The position numbers and the translations under genes were made by a program. DNA of 64,000 bases. Source: Zeimonas sediminis (lineage in GTDB: Bacteria > Pseudomonadota > Gammaproteobacteria > Burkholderiales > Burkholderiaceae_E). Below the pieces are notes generated by a model. That model saw nothing but the letters and a program-made list of their open reading frames with translations. It made no database searches and was not told the DNA's origin. Numbering within the stretch: the stretch's first letter is position 1; each line of letters starts with the position of its first letter. The stretch spans positions 434,001 through 498,000 of the forward strand of contig NZ_JAMQYE010000001.1 of assembly GCF_023721795.1 (NCBI RefSeq), given 5' to 3'. This document shows, one piece after another, positions 43,339 to 53,400 of the stretch.

Positions 43339-45393
43339 ATGTCCGCCCCCTTTTCCGACGAAATGCCCGCTCCGGGCGCCCGCGAGGGTCTGGCCGCCGG
43401 CCCGCTCGCCGCGGACGCGTTCGCGCCCCATCCCGGCCTGGCCTTCGACGAGTCCGGCTCGCCCTTCGATCCGGTCTATCGCGACGTCTTTCGCAGCCGC
43501 GCCGGCGCCTGGACGGAGGCCGAGGGGGTCTTCGTCGACGGCTGTCGCCTGCGCGAGCGCTGGCGCGGCGCCGAGCGCTTCTGCGTGCTCGAGCTCGGCT
43601 TCGGGCTCGGCGTGAACTTCCTGGCCACGCTCGCCGCGTGGCGGGCGGATCCGGCGCGCAGCCGCTCGCTGCACTTCGTGTCGGTCGAGGCGCATCCCTT
43701 GTCGCGCGAGGACCTCGCTCGCGGCCTGGCCGCGCTGTCGCAGGCGGCGCCCGCCGCCGACCCGGTCGCCCTGCTGGCCGGCTGGCCGCTCGCGCTGCCC
43801 GGGCTGCACCGCCTGCGCTTCGCCGGCGGCGCGGTCACGCTGACCCTGGCCTTCGGAGACGCCGCGCGGATCGTGCCGCGGCTGCAGGTCGCGGCCGACG
43901 CCTTCTATCTCGACGGCTTCGCCCCCTCGCGCAACCCGGCGATGTGGCGGCCGGAGCTGATGCGCGCGCTGGCCCGTCTCGCGCGGCCGGGCGCCAGGCT
44001 CGCCACCTGGTCGGCCGCCGCGCCGGTCCGTGAGGCGCTCGCCGCCGCCGGCTTCGCGGTCGAGCGGGTGCCCGGCGTGGGTACCAAGCGCCACCGGATC
44101 GAGGCGACCTGGGCGCCGCGCTGGCGCAGCTGGCCGCCGCCCGAGGAGCCGGCGCCGCTCGCGCGCAGGCACGTGGCGGTGATCGGGGCCGGGCTGGCCG
44201 GTGCCGCGACGGCCGCCGGCTTCGCGCGGCGCGGCTTCTCGGTCGAGCTGCTCGATGCGCGGCCCTCGCCTGGCGGCGAAGGCTCGCTGCAGCCGCTGGT
44301 CGCCGACCATCTTCACCTGTCGCCCGACGACAATCCGACCGCGCGCCTGACCCGGGCGGCGCTCCTGCTTCGCGATGCCCGCTGCGTGGACGGCGAGCGC
44401 GGCGCCGGCGGCAGCCATGCGGGCCGCGACGACGCGGCGCGAATGCGGCCGATCGGGCGCCTGGTCGTCGACGCCGACGCTCGGGACGCGCAGCGCAACG
44501 CCGCGATGCTCGCCCGCCTCGGCTTCCCGGCCGGGTTCGCGCGGCAGGTCGATCGGGACCAGGCGGCGGACCTCGCCGGCGTCGCGCTGCCGCGGGGCGG
44601 CCTGTGGCTGCCGGGCTGCTCCGCGCTGTCGCCGGCCGAGGCGATCTCGGCCTGGCTCGCCGGGGCCGGCGAGGCGGTGCGATTCCGGGGCGGCGCGCGC
44701 GTCGCGGCGCTGGAGCGGGACCCGGCCGACGGCGAGTGGCTCGCGAAGGACGCTTCCGGCCGCGCGATCGCGCGCGCCCCGCTGGTCGTGCTCGCCAACG
44801 CCGGCGACGCGGCCCGGCTCGGCGCGCTGGCCAGCCTGCCGCTTCGCCGGATCCGCGGCCAGACGACCTGCCTTCTCGACCCGCGCCTGGCAGGCCTGCG
44901 CGCCGTGCTCGGGGGCGACGCCTACGCGGCGCCGACCGGCACGCCCGACGGCCGCGTGCTGGTCGGCGCCAGCTTCGACGAAGGCGACTCGCTGCTGCCC
45001 GATCCGCGCGACGACCTGGGCAACCTGCGCCGGCTCGGCCGGATGCTCGAGCTCGAGCCCGAATCGATGCTCGCCGGCGCGACCTCGGCCGCGGTGGGTT
45101 TCCGCTACGTGCTGGCCGACCGGCTGCCCGCGATCGGCGCCCTGCCCGATGAGGCCGGCGCCCGCGCGATGGCGCACGAGCTGCTGCGCAACGACAGGCT
45201 GCCGATCCCGGCGGCGCCCGGCCTGTACGGGGCCTTCGGCTACGGCTCGCGCGGCCTGCTGTGGGCGGCGCTTGCCGCCGAGTTGCTGCCTGCGCTCGCC
45301 TGCGGCGAGCCGGCGCCGATCGAGCGCGAGCTGATCGCGGCGGTCGCGCCGTCGAGACTGCTGCGGCGCAGGCTGCGGCGCGCGCTTCGCTGA
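43339..45393 (+). CDS. mnmC: Bifunctional tRNA (mnm5s2U34) methyltransferase/FAD oxidoreductase MnmC
   Basis: Finishes the 5-methylaminomethyl-2-thiouridine wobble modification. The FAD domain removes the carboxymethyl group and the N-terminal domain methylates. In 684 aa both parts are seen: ELGFGLGVNFLATLAAWR (SAM motif, about residue 85), DGFAPSRNPAMWRPEL (active site) and the FAD fold VAVIGAGLAGAATAAGFARRGFSVELLDA (about residue 278). The C-terminal SVGFRYVLADRLPAIG and YGAFGYGSRGLLWAAL are FAD-side. It is divergent from the MFS gene (71 bases). Confidence 0.95.
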   Translation: MSAPFSDEMPAPGAREGLAAGPLAADAFAPHPGLAFDESGSPFDPVYRDVFRSRAGAWTEAEGVFVDGCRLRERWRGAERFCVLELGFGLGVNFLATLAAWRADPARSRSLHFVSVEAHPLSREDLARGLAALSQAAPAADPVALLAGWPLALPGLHRLRFAGGAVTLTLAFGDAARIVPRLQVAADAFYLDGFAPSRNPAMWRPELMRALARLARPGARLATWSAAAPVREALAAAGFAVERVPGVGTKRHRIEATWAPRWRSWPPPEEPAPLARRHVAVIGAGLAGAATAAGFARRGFSVELLDARPSPGGEGSLQPLVADHLHLSPDDNPTARLTRAALLLRDARCVDGERGAGGSHAGRDDAARMRPIGRLVVDADARDAQRNAAMLARLGFPAGFARQVDRDQAADLAGVALPRGGLWLPGCSALSPAEAISAWLAGAGEAVRFRGGARVAALERDPADGEWLAKDASGRAIARAPLVVLANAGDAARLGALASLPLRRIRGQTTCLLDPRLAGLRAVLGGDAYAAPTGTPDGRVLVGASFDEGDSLLPDPRDDLGNLRRLGRMLELEPESMLAGATSAAVGFRYVLADRLPAIGALPDEAGARAMAHELLRNDRLPIPAAPGLYGAFGYGSRGLLWAALAAELLPALACGEPAPIERELIAAVAPSRLLRRRLRRALR

Positions 45394-45525
45394 CCGGCGC
45401 GCGATCGGCCGGCGGCGGACGCGCGATCGGCGCCGCGGCCCGCGCTACACTTTCGGCTTTCGAGCGCGGCCCGCGCGCGCTGCGCGCGGCGCGGCTCCAA
45501 GCTCGCAGCCCTTCCCGGACCACCC

Positions 45526-45909
45526 ATGCCCACGCCAGCCCCCCGCATCCGCTACGACTGCTCGAAGTGCCCCGGCTACTGCTGCAGCTACCCGCGCATT
45601 GAGGTCAAGGACAAGGACCTGAAGCGGCTGGCGAAGCACTTCGGGCTGCCCGTCGAGGAAGCCGAGAAGAAGTTCACCCGCCGCTACAAGGACGACGACA
45701 GCGACGAGCGGATCCTGCGTCACCACAAGGACGCGATCTACGGCACGATCTGCCGCTTCTTCGAGCGCAAGGAGCGTCGCTGCACGGTCTACGCGGCGCG
45801 GCCCGACGTCTGCCGCCAGTACCCGAACGGCAGCACCTGCGGCTATTACGGATTCATCCAGTTCGAGCGCAAGCACCAGGGCGACCCGGACTTCATCCCT
45901 TCGGCCTGA
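45526..45909 (+). CDS. YkgJ-family cysteine cluster protein
   Basis: Protein of 127 aa with a metal-binding cysteine cluster: YDCSKCPGYCCSYPRIEV near residue 15, then CRFFERKERRCTVYAARPDVCRQYP near 80. YkgJ/CxxCxxCC proteins bind zinc or an Fe-S cluster; their role is unknown. The fold also appears as a companion domain of iron-sulfur and radical-SAM enzymes. The start is the first ATG; 132 bases of GC-rich leader lie upstream, with a TACACT-type -10 candidate at 45445-45450 but no clear -35. Confidence 0.85.
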   Translation: MPTPAPRIRYDCSKCPGYCCSYPRIEVKDKDLKRLAKHFGLPVEEAEKKFTRRYKDDDSDERILRHHKDAIYGTICRFFERKERRCTVYAARPDVCRQYPNGSTCGYYGFIQFERKHQGDPDFIPSA

Positions 45910-45966
45910 TCGCGCCGGCGCGGGCCGCTCGCCTGCGGCGACGCCCACTTCCATCGACTTCACGCC

Positions 45967-47199
45967 ATGACCCTGAAACATCCGCCCGTCCTCGGCACCC
46001 CCCTGTCCCCCTCGGCCACCCGCGTCATGCTGCTCGGCTCCGGCGAGCTCGGCAAGGAGGTCGTGATCGCGCTGCAGCGCCTCGGTGTCGAGGTGATCGC
46101 GGTGGACCGCTACCCGAATGCCCCGGGCCACCAGGTTGCGCACCGCGCCCACGTCATCGACATGACCGACGGCCAGGCGCTGCGCGAGCTGATCGCCAGC
46201 GAGAGGCCCGACCTGGTAGTGCCCGAGATCGAGGCGATCGCCACGCCCACCCTGGTCGAGCTGGAAAAGGAAGGCGCGGCCCGGGTGATCCCGACCGCGC
46301 GTGCGGCCTGGCTCACGATGAACCGCGAGGGCATCCGCCGGCTGGCCGCCGAGACCCTGGGCCTGCCGACCTCGCCCTATCGTTTCGCGAGCAGCCTGGC
46401 CGAGATGCAGGCCGCGATCGACGGCACCGACGGCCAGCCGGGCATCGGCTATCCCTGCTTCGTCAAGCCGGTGATGTCGTCCTCGGGCAAGGGCCAGTCG
46501 AAGGTCGACGGCCCGGAAGGCGTGGAGGCCGCGTGGAAGTACGCGGCTGCCGGCGGCCGGGTCGACGCCGGCCGGGTCATCGTCGAAGGGATGATCGACT
46601 TCGACTACGAGATCACGCTGCTCACGGTGCGCGCGCGCGACGCGTCCGGGGCGGTCGTCACGCATTTCTGCGACCCGATCGGCCACGTGCAGGTGGCCGG
46701 CGACTACGTGGAGAGCTGGCAGCCGCAGGCCATGAGCGCGGCGGCGCTCGAGCGCGCCCGCGACATCGCCAAGAAGGTCACCGACGACCTCGGCGGCACC
46801 GGCATCTTCGGCGTCGAGCTGTTCGTGAAGGGCGACCAGGTCTGGTTCTCGGAAGTGAGCCCGCGACCGCACGACACCGGCATGGTCACGATGATCTCCC
46901 AGCACCAGTCCGAGTTCGAGCTGCACGCGCGCGCGATCCTCGGGCTGCCGGTCGACGTGTCGCTGCGCACGCCCGGCGCCAGCGCGGTGATCTACGGCGG
47001 CGTCGAGGGAAAGTGGCTGGTGTTCGAGGGCGCGGCCGAGGCGCTGGCAGTGCCGGGCACCGACCTGCGGCTGTTCGGCAAGCCCGAGTCCTTCGCGAAG
47101 CGCCGGATGGGCGTTGCGCTGGCGCGCGCGGCCGACGTGGACACCGCGCGGGCCAACGCGAAGCTGGCCGCGTCGAAGGTGAAGCCGCGGCTCGCCTGA
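45967..47199 (+). CDS. purT: Formate-dependent phosphoribosylglycinamide formyltransferase
   Basis: ATP-grasp enzyme of purine synthesis that makes FGAR from GAR, formate and ATP, in the cytoplasm (410 aa). Blocks in order are [53 protein letters not shown], the glycine-rich ATP loop [33 protein letters not shown] and [33 protein letters not shown]. Formate is the product of the adhC/fghA pathway, so the two may be linked through the cell's formate pool. An independent PurL gene lies further right. Confidence 0.96.
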   Translation: MTLKHPPVLGTPLSPSATRVMLLGSGELGKEVVIALQRLGVEVIAVDRYPNAPGHQVAHRAHVIDMTDGQALRELIASERPDLVVPEIEAIATPTLVELEKEGAARVIPTARAAWLTMNREGIRRLAAETLGLPTSPYRFASSLAEMQAAIDGTDGQPGIGYPCFVKPVMSSSGKGQSKVDGPEGVEAAWKYAAAGGRVDAGRVIVEGMIDFDYEITLLTVRARDASGAVVTHFCDPIGHVQVAGDYVESWQPQAMSAAALERARDIAKKVTDDLGGTGIFGVELFVKGDQVWFSEVSPRPHDTGMVTMISQHQSEFELHARAILGLPVDVSLRTPGASAVIYGGVEGKWLVFEGAAEALAVPGTDLRLFGKPESFAKRRMGVALARAADVDTARANAKLAASKVKPRLA

Positions 47200-47254
47200 G
47201 CCCGGTCGCGCCGGGCAGGCCCGGACAGGGCCACCCGGCGGCGGCCGGTCGGAG

Positions 47255-48229
47255 TCAGTTCGCCAGCAAGGCCTCGATCGTCTTCTGCACCTCGAGCGCC
47301 ACGCCTGCGTCGGGAATCGGGTGCGGCTCGCCGCGCGCCATCTTCGCCAGGCTGTCGAGCTGCGACTGGTAGGCCGCGGTGCGCGGATCCGGCCGGTCGG
47401 GGCCCAGCCCGCCGTGCGGCAATTTCGACCAGCGCGCGCCGTCGCTCTGAGACAGCTCGAACCAGTTCTCCAGCCGCAGCGCGCCGGTGTCGCCGCGCAG
47501 CGTGAACTCGACGACGTCGGGCCCGGCCGCGCCCGCCGAGGCGCTGACCAGCACCGGCACGCCGCCGCAGGACAAGCGCGCCAGCGCCGAGCGTTCGCAG
47601 AGCGCCGGGTCTTCCTGCCAGCCGATCGTCGCCGACTCGATCGCGGCCGGGCCGAGCAGGCGCCGCAGCAGGTACACGTAGTGCGAGAGCACCTCGCGCA
47701 CGAAGCCGCCCTCTTCCCGGTAGGCCAGCCAGCCCGCGTTGGCCTGCCAGTCGCGGGGCCAGCGGGAGAAGAACAGGCGGATCTCGACTTCGCGCGGGCT
47801 GCCGATCGCGCCGGCGTGCAGCCGCGACTCCATCTCGGCGACAGCCGGCGCCGACGCGAACACGTAATTGACGCCGTTGGCCGTGCCCGAGGCCTCGAGC
47901 GCGTTGACGATCGCCTCGCCGTCGGCCAGGCTGACCGCGAGCGGCTTCTCGCAGAACACCTTGCGGCCGGCCGCGATCGCCATCTCGACGTACTGGCGGT
48001 GGAAAGCCGGCGGCGTGCCCACGTAGACGAGATCGACGCCGGGCGCCTCGATCGCCGCGCGCGCGTCGGCCGCGAGCGGCACGTCCGGGAAGTCGGCCGC
48101 GGCCGCACGCATCGCCTTGTCGCTGACGTCCCACGCGGCGACGACATCCAGGTCGCTGCGGTTGCGGGTCTGGTCGAGCATGCGGCGTCCGATCACGCCG
48201 AGTCCGATCACTGCGATGCCGTGGCTCAT
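47255..48229 (-). CDS. Gfo/Idh/MocA-family oxidoreductase
   Basis: NAD(P)-dependent oxidoreductase of 324 aa. The Rossmann motif is GIAVIGLGVIGRRMLDQTRN at the start. VDLVYVGTPPAFHRQYVEMAIAAGRKVFCEKPLAVSL follows (the EKP motif, about residues 92-94), then the C-terminal substrate domain (about 120-320). It may act on a sugar, inositol or similar. I used the ATG at 48227-48229, as the longer frame has an unlike N-terminus. It follows eptA by 31 bases on the same strand and may be its last cotranscribed gene. Confidence 0.85.
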   Translation of the reverse strand: MSHGIAVIGLGVIGRRMLDQTRNRSDLDVVAAWDVSDKAMRAAAADFPDVPLAADARAAIEAPGVDLVYVGTPPAFHRQYVEMAIAAGRKVFCEKPLAVSLADGEAIVNALEASGTANGVNYVFASAPAVAEMESRLHAGAIGSPREVEIRLFFSRWPRDWQANAGWLAYREEGGFVREVLSHYVYLLRRLLGPAAIESATIGWQEDPALCERSALARLSCGGVPVLVSASAGAAGPDVVEFTLRGDTGALRLENWFELSQSDGARWSKLPHGGLGPDRPDPRTAAYQSQLDSLAKMARGEPHPIPDAGVALEVQKTIEALLAN

Positions 48230-48260
48230 CGGGGAATCCTCGCTGGAAGACGAGGCTCCA

Positions 48261-49973
48261 TTATCCACGCCGCGCAAGCGCGATCGCGGCCGGGCGTTCC
48301 GCCGAGCAGGGGGCCAGCGCATCGAGCGACGGCCGGTAGGCGCCGGTCTCGATGTGCATCAGCCCGAGCACCGAGTGAAAGAGGTTGTCGTGCGACAGCG
48401 GCTCGGCCGAGCGAGCGCGCAGGCAGTCGACGCTGGCGCGACTTCGCGCCTGCATGCCGGGCGAAAGCCACGCGACCATCGGCACCTCGATCTGCTCGGC
48501 GGGCGCGATCGCGAACGGCAAGCCGTGAAGGTACAGGCCGCCTTCGCCCAGCGACTCGCCGTGGTCGGACATGTACAACAGGGCCGTGTCGTAGGCGCCG
48601 CTCGCCGCGCGCGCCTGCAGCCACCGCAGCGACAGGTCCAGGAACCGGTCGGTCTCGGCGATCGTGTTGTCGTAGGCGTTGACCACGTGCTCGATCGGGC
48701 AGTCCGACAGCATGTTGTTCGTGCATTCCGGCTGGAAGGGCTTGCGGTCCGGGGGCGTGCGCTTGAAATAGGCCGGCCCGTGACTGCCCATCTGGTGCAT
48801 GACGAGCACGACGCCGCGGGCACGGCGCTCCGGCTCCAGCGCCGCGATTCGCGCGTCGAGCCCTTCGAGCATCGCCTCGTCGAGGCACTCGCCCGAGTCG
48901 CAGAGTCCGGGAACCGGCGCGTCGCGCATCGTGACGCCGGACACCCGCGCGCACACGCCCTTGCAGCCCGACTGGTTGTCGATCCACAGCACGGCCAGCC
49001 CCGCCCGGTGCAGCACGTCGAGCAGGTTCTCGTGCACGGCCGCGCGGTCCCCGCCCTCCTCGCGCGTCAGCGGCGAGAACATGCAGGGCACCGACACGTG
49101 GGTGTTCGTGCCGCAGGACCGGACATTGCTGAAGTTGACCAGATCGCCTTCGGCCTGCCAGCGCGCCAGCGCGGGCGTCGTCTGGCGCGCGTAGCCGTTC
49201 AGCCCCCAGTTCCGGGCCCTGGCGGTTTCCCCGACGACGATCATCAGCAGCGGCGGCCGCGCCTGCGCGTGGTAGCTGGCGCCGAGCCTCGCGTCTTCGC
49301 CGACCGGCTCGAGCGATCTCGTTTGCGCCGGAAGGCTGTCCAGCGCCAGCCGGGTGCCGGCGTAGACGGCGTTGAGCGGGTTGATCATGTAGCGAAGCGA
49401 CTTCTGCTCGCGCACGAGCGGCGCGAGATCCTGGAAGCCCAGCATCACCGAGGCCGCCACCACCGCCATGCCGAACAGCGCGCCGGCCGCGTTGCGCCAC
49501 GCGTGGTGGAACCAGGCCCGCGCCGGCAGCGGACGCCGCCAGATCCACCAGAGCGGCGGACCGGCCACGAGCAGCACGGTCAGCGGCAGCGACCACGACA
49601 TCAGGTCGCGGACCTCGCGCACGTCGGTGTTGACCACGTTGGCGAGCATCGTGCTGTCGATCACGGCCCCGTACTGCCACATGAAGTGGCTGTTCACCGC
49701 GGCGATCACGGCCAGCAGGCTCGCCACGGGCCGGAACACCCGCGGCCAGGCGGCCAGCGACAGCAGCGCCGCGGTCGCGCCGGCCACCAGCAGGCCGATT
49801 CCGGCGAACAGCAGGGGCTGCCGCGAAGAGCCGACGGTCAGTTCGTGCAGCCGCTGCCACAGGGGCAGGTTACCTGCGACGGTCAGCCACAGCGCGAGGC
49901 CCCAGACGGCGACCGCGGGGCGATGCGGACGCACCATGCGGGCGGCGCGCCCCGCATTCTGCGGGCCGCTCAT
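48261..49973 (-). CDS. eptA: Phosphoethanolamine transferase, EptA/MCR-like
   Basis: Inner-membrane enzyme that transfers phosphoethanolamine to lipid A; in the MCR/EptA family it lowers binding of polymyxin. 570 aa. The N-terminal membrane domain (about 25-190, five helices, with FMWQYGAVIDSTMLANVVNTD) is followed by the periplasmic alkaline-phosphatase-like domain. That domain has VGETARARNWGLNGY, FSNVRSCGTNTHVSVPCMFS (nucleophile Thr of SCGT, about residue 289), MHQMGSHGPAYF and DHGESLGEGGLYLHGLP. Cysteine pairs of the family are present. It overlaps the sulfatase gene by ATGA and belongs with the two-component system upstream. Confidence 0.92.
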   Translation of the reverse strand: MSGPQNAGRAARMVRPHRPAVAVWGLALWLTVAGNLPLWQRLHELTVGSSRQPLLFAGIGLLVAGATAALLSLAAWPRVFRPVASLLAVIAAVNSHFMWQYGAVIDSTMLANVVNTDVREVRDLMSWSLPLTVLLVAGPPLWWIWRRPLPARAWFHHAWRNAAGALFGMAVVAASVMLGFQDLAPLVREQKSLRYMINPLNAVYAGTRLALDSLPAQTRSLEPVGEDARLGASYHAQARPPLLMIVVGETARARNWGLNGYARQTTPALARWQAEGDLVNFSNVRSCGTNTHVSVPCMFSPLTREEGGDRAAVHENLLDVLHRAGLAVLWIDNQSGCKGVCARVSGVTMRDAPVPGLCDSGECLDEAMLEGLDARIAALEPERRARGVVLVMHQMGSHGPAYFKRTPPDRKPFQPECTNNMLSDCPIEHVVNAYDNTIAETDRFLDLSLRWLQARAASGAYDTALLYMSDHGESLGEGGLYLHGLPFAIAPAEQIEVPMVAWLSPGMQARSRASVDCLRARSAEPLSHDNLFHSVLGLMHIETGAYRPSLDALAPCSAERPAAIALARRG

Positions 49974-51943
49974 CGGACGACCGCCTCGCGACCGAGGCTC
50001 GCGTGGGCCGCGTCGCCCGCCGGCGGCGCGGCGCGAAGGCGGCCGTCGCGCAGCAGCGAGTCGGCGAACTGGTAGTCCGCGATGGCGTGCTCCGCCTTGT
50101 CGGGGTCCACCGGCACCGGACGGGCGCTGCCGTCGGCGTCGATCCGGTACTGGCTGACGCTGCGCTTCGGGGCGAGCACCACCAGGTCGCGCGTGCCGAG
50201 GGCGCCCGGGGTGAGCCGTCCGACCTCCTGGTAGTTGCCGAGCCAGGCCCTTTCGACCGCGTCCGGCGACAGCAGGTCCTGCCCGAAGAATCGGCCGTGG
50301 TCGTCGAAGCCCAGCCACGACAGCAACGTGGGCACCAGGTCGATCTGGCTGGCCATCCGGTCGTGCACCGCGGGCTGGAGGTAGCGCGGCGCGTAGAAGA
50401 TCGCCGGTATGCGGTAGCGGTCGGGCGGGATGCGGGTCTTGCCGGCCACCGAGGCGCAGTGATCGGCCACGATCACGAACAGGGTGTCGTCGAAATACGG
50501 GCGGCTGCGCGCCTGCTCGATGAAGCGGCCGATCGCCCAGTCGGTGTACTTGACCGCGCCGTCGCGGCCGGTCTTCGACGGGATGTCGATGCGCCCGTCG
50601 GGATAGGTGTAGGGCCGGTGGTTGGAGGTCGTCATCAGGTGGAAGAACTGGCGCTTGCCGCCGGCGACGGCCCGGTCGATCCGTTCCAGCGCGAAGTCGA
50701 ACAAGTATTCATCCGACACGCCCCAGATCGTCGAGAATCCCACGCGCTCGTCGGGGATGGCCGTGCGATCCAGGACCTGGTAGCCGTTCCCGCCGAAGAA
50801 CGCGTTCATGTTGTCGAAGTAGCCGTAGCCGCCGTAGAGGAAGCTGGTCTCGAAGCCCTGCTCGCGCAGCACGGCGCCGAACGTGAGCACGCCCTCGCCT
50901 TCGGGGCGTCGCACGACCGACTGCCCCGGCAGCGGCGGCAGGCCCACCGACAGGGCCTCGAGTCCCCGCACCGTGCGGGTGCCGATCGCGTACAGCTCGG
51001 AGAACAACAGCCCCTGGCGCGCCAGCGCGTCGAGATTCGGGGTCAGGCCGCGGGGATTGCCGAAGCTGCCGAGGAAGCTCGCGCTGAGGCTCTCGACCTG
51101 GATCACCACGACGTGCTTCGGCCGCGCCTCGCCCTTCTGCAGGTGCCGCTGCCGGGGCCAGGGCCCGGCCAGCTCGTCGGTCCGGGCGGGGTCCACCGTG
51201 GCGTAGAAGCGGCGGAAGGACAGCGCGTTGTCGCGCAGGGCAGCCAGGAAGGCCACGCCGCCGTTTCGCGCGATCTCCTGGTCGACCGTGTTCGCGCGCA
51301 GCGACCGCGCGTTGCCGGTCGAGGCGTCGATCGCCAGGGCCAGGCGCCCTGCGCCGATCATCGAGACGGCCGCCACCGCGGCCACGCCCAGGCGCATCGG
51401 CCACGGCCAGCCGCGGTGCCCGGCCGCCGCCTGCAGGCGCGCCGAGCGCCGCTCGAGCAGCCAGGCGATCAGCAGGCCCGCGGCGCCCAGGCCCGCGAGG
51501 ATTGCCCCCACCGGGTACGACTCGCGGATGTTGCCGATCACCTCGTTCGTGTAGATCAGGTAGTCGACCGCGATGAAGTTGAACCGCGCGGTGAACTCTT
51601 CCCAGAAGAGGATCTCCGAAACGGCCGAGAAGCCGACCGCCGCCACCACGCCGGTCGTGACCGCGAGCCGCCAGCCGCGCCGCAGGCGTCCGGGCGCCCG
51701 CCCGCGGTGCGCGAGCGCGCCCACGAACAGGACCGGGGCGGCGCAGGCGAACGCGAACAGCATGTCGGCGGCGGTGCCGCGCAGCAGGATGTCGAGGACG
51801 GCGCCGGGGCTCAGGTCGAGGTCCTGCCAGGCGAGCGTGGCGAGCACCAGACGGGTGAGGGTCGACGCGGCGACCATCACGAGCCAGACGATCCACGCGC
51901 TTCTGAGCGCGGGGTGCGAGCGGAGCAGGAGCAGGCGTTGCAT
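49970..51943 (-). CDS. LTA synthase-family sulfatase
   Basis: Membrane protein of 657 aa of the lipoteichoic acid synthase/sulfatase superfamily. Five helices (about 15-190, then a break) lead to a periplasmic domain. VIQVESLSASFLGSFGNPRGLTPNLDALARQG carries the metal Glu, AIGTRTVRGLEALSVGLPPLPGQS gives the nucleophile Thr (about residue 324), and VIVADHCASVAGK supplies later metal ligands. Gram-negative members transfer glycerol phosphate or related groups to periplasmic glucans or lipids; the acceptor here is unknown. Eptase-like neighbours and an upstream two-component system suggest envelope decoration. Confidence 0.9.
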   Translation of the reverse strand: MQRLLLLRSHPALRSAWIVWLVMVAASTLTRLVLATLAWQDLDLSPGAVLDILLRGTAADMLFAFACAAPVLFVGALAHRGRAPGRLRRGWRLAVTTGVVAAVGFSAVSEILFWEEFTARFNFIAVDYLIYTNEVIGNIRESYPVGAILAGLGAAGLLIAWLLERRSARLQAAAGHRGWPWPMRLGVAAVAAVSMIGAGRLALAIDASTGNARSLRANTVDQEIARNGGVAFLAALRDNALSFRRFYATVDPARTDELAGPWPRQRHLQKGEARPKHVVVIQVESLSASFLGSFGNPRGLTPNLDALARQGLLFSELYAIGTRTVRGLEALSVGLPPLPGQSVVRRPEGEGVLTFGAVLREQGFETSFLYGGYGYFDNMNAFFGGNGYQVLDRTAIPDERVGFSTIWGVSDEYLFDFALERIDRAVAGGKRQFFHLMTTSNHRPYTYPDGRIDIPSKTGRDGAVKYTDWAIGRFIEQARSRPYFDDTLFVIVADHCASVAGKTRIPPDRYRIPAIFYAPRYLQPAVHDRMASQIDLVPTLLSWLGFDDHGRFFGQDLLSPDAVERAWLGNYQEVGRLTPGALGTRDLVVLAPKRSVSQYRIDADGSARPVPVDPDKAEHAIADYQFADSLLRDGRLRAAPPAGDAAHASLGREAVVR

Positions 51944-52011
51944 TCAGCGGATCCGGACGGGAGTCGAAGCCCGGAGGATGCCTGCGGCGCGATGAGCTTC
52001 GCGCGGCGGTT

Positions 52012-52029
52012 TCGTGAGGAAATCGTGAG
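52012..52029 (-). promoter_or_regulatory. 11-base-period direct repeat upstream of the sulfatase gene
   Basis: The minus strand has CTCACGA-TTTC-CTCACGA (52029-52012): two identical 7-base units with an 11-base period. This is the layout recognised by OmpR/PhoB-family regulators. The site is about 70 bases before the sulfatase ATG and 28 bases after the kinase gene, so the response regulator encoded just upstream may bind it. Confidence 0.55.
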
Positions 52030-52056
52030 GCGGGGTTGCCCGGCCTCGCGCGCGGA

Positions 52057-53400
52057 TCAGCCGCCCGCGACCCGCACCCGGGCGAGGGTTCCGCCGCCGG
52101 GCCGGGGCTCGATCGCGAGGCGCCAGCCGGCGGCGTCGCAGATGCGCTCGACGATCGCGAGCCCCAGCCCGAGGCCGTGCGCCTCGGCGGCCCGCGGCCT
52201 TTGCGGGGTGAAGGCTTCCCGGTCGATCCCGACGCCGTCGTCCTCGACGAAGACTTCGCCTTCCCGCCAGCCGACCCTGACCCGCGTGCCGCCGCTGTGA
52301 CGGATCGCGTTGCGGACCAGGTTCGCGAGCACGATCCACAGCGCGCTGCGGTCCAGCCGCAGGCGGGGCGCCGCCGCGGGGTCGGCGGACAGCGCGATCC
52401 CGCGGGCCTGCGCTTCCGCCGCCAGCTGCGCGACGACCTCGGCGAGCAGCTGGCCGACGTCGGTGTCGGTCGCGGCCTCGGCGCTCTGGCCCCGGGCCAC
52501 GCGCAACAGCGCAGCCGTGAGCATCGTCATCTCGTCGAGGCTGGCCTGCACGTTGTCGACGAGCCGGCGCTGCCGCGCGTCGAGCGCTCCGGTCCGCAGC
52601 AGGTCGAGCGAGGATCCGGCCCGCATCAGCGGCGTGCGCAACTCGTGATTGGCCGCCGCGGTGAACGCGCGCTCGCGCTCGAGGGCCTCGCGCAGGCCGT
52701 CCCGATAGGCATCGAGCGCGTCGGCCAGCATCGCCGTCTCGGCGTGCGCCGCGATCGCGCCGAGCCGCGCCCGGGCGCCGGCGTGGCTGCCCGGCTCGCT
52801 CACCGCCTCGGACAGGCCTTGCAGGTCGCGGGTGAGCTTGCCGGCCATCCGGCCGCTCAGCAGCAAGGCCAGCACGCCGATCGCCAGCACCGACAGGGCC
52901 AGCGCGGCGAGCTCGTCGTGCTGGCGGGCCTCGTGCTCGGCCGCGTCGTAGGCCAGGAGGAACCAGGCGTCGCGGTCGCGGGCGATCGCCACGTGGTACT
53001 CGAGCCCCTCGCCGGGATGAAGCTCGTACGTGCCCGCCCGCCGTGGCAAGGCGCGCAGCCACGCCGGCAGCACGGCTTCGGCGGACGCGTCGCCGTCGGG
53101 CAGCACGTAGAGGCTCATGTCGGGCGTATTCGGCGCCGCGAGCGCCGGCTGCTGTCGGTACAGCGCGATGCTGCGGTCGAGCTGCTCGGCCAGGATCCGG
53201 TCGATCAGCTGTTCTTCCGCGTGATAGCCGATGATCCACACGAAGCTCGCTTGGGCGAGCGCGATCAGCAGCGCCAGGCCGGCGAAGGCGGTGCCGAGCC
53301 GACGGCGCAGCGACGGCGGCCGTCGCGTCGCGGCCGCACCGCCCTCGCGCGTCGCGGCGGGACCGGGCGCCGCGTCAGTCGGCCGCGAGCCGGTAGCCAT
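52057..53400 (-). CDS. Sensor histidine kinase
   Basis: Inner-membrane histidine kinase of 447 aa. One helix at about residues 34-58 is followed by a short periplasmic sensor (about 60-170) and a second helix (about 178-200, LALSVLAIGVLALLLSGRM). A HAMP-like stretch leads to the H box FTAAANHELRTPLM (His about 252). N and G boxes appear as VLANLVRNAIRHSGGTR, VEDDGVGIDREAF and HGLGLGLAIVERICDAAG. It overlaps its response-regulator gene by 26 bases. The sensor size and downstream eptA make a PmrB/QseC-like role likely. Confidence 0.92.
   Translation of the reverse strand: MATGSRPTDAAPGPAATREGGAAATRRPPSLRRRLGTAFAGLALLIALAQASFVWIIGYHAEEQLIDRILAEQLDRSIALYRQQPALAAPNTPDMSLYVLPDGDASAEAVLPAWLRALPRRAGTYELHPGEGLEYHVAIARDRDAWFLLAYDAAEHEARQHDELAALALSVLAIGVLALLLSGRMAGKLTRDLQGLSEAVSEPGSHAGARARLGAIAAHAETAMLADALDAYRDGLREALERERAFTAAANHELRTPLMRAGSSLDLLRTGALDARQRRLVDNVQASLDEMTMLTAALLRVARGQSAEAATDTDVGQLLAEVVAQLAAEAQARGIALSADPAAAPRLRLDRSALWIVLANLVRNAIRHSGGTRVRVGWREGEVFVEDDGVGIDREAFTPQRPRAAEAHGLGLGLAIVERICDAAGWRLAIEPRPGGGTLARVRVAGG

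Noticed and set aside
52057-53400. Kinase named PmrB
   Set aside because: The order with eptA is suggestive, but no PmrB-specific iron motif is visible in the sensor part. A family name is safer.
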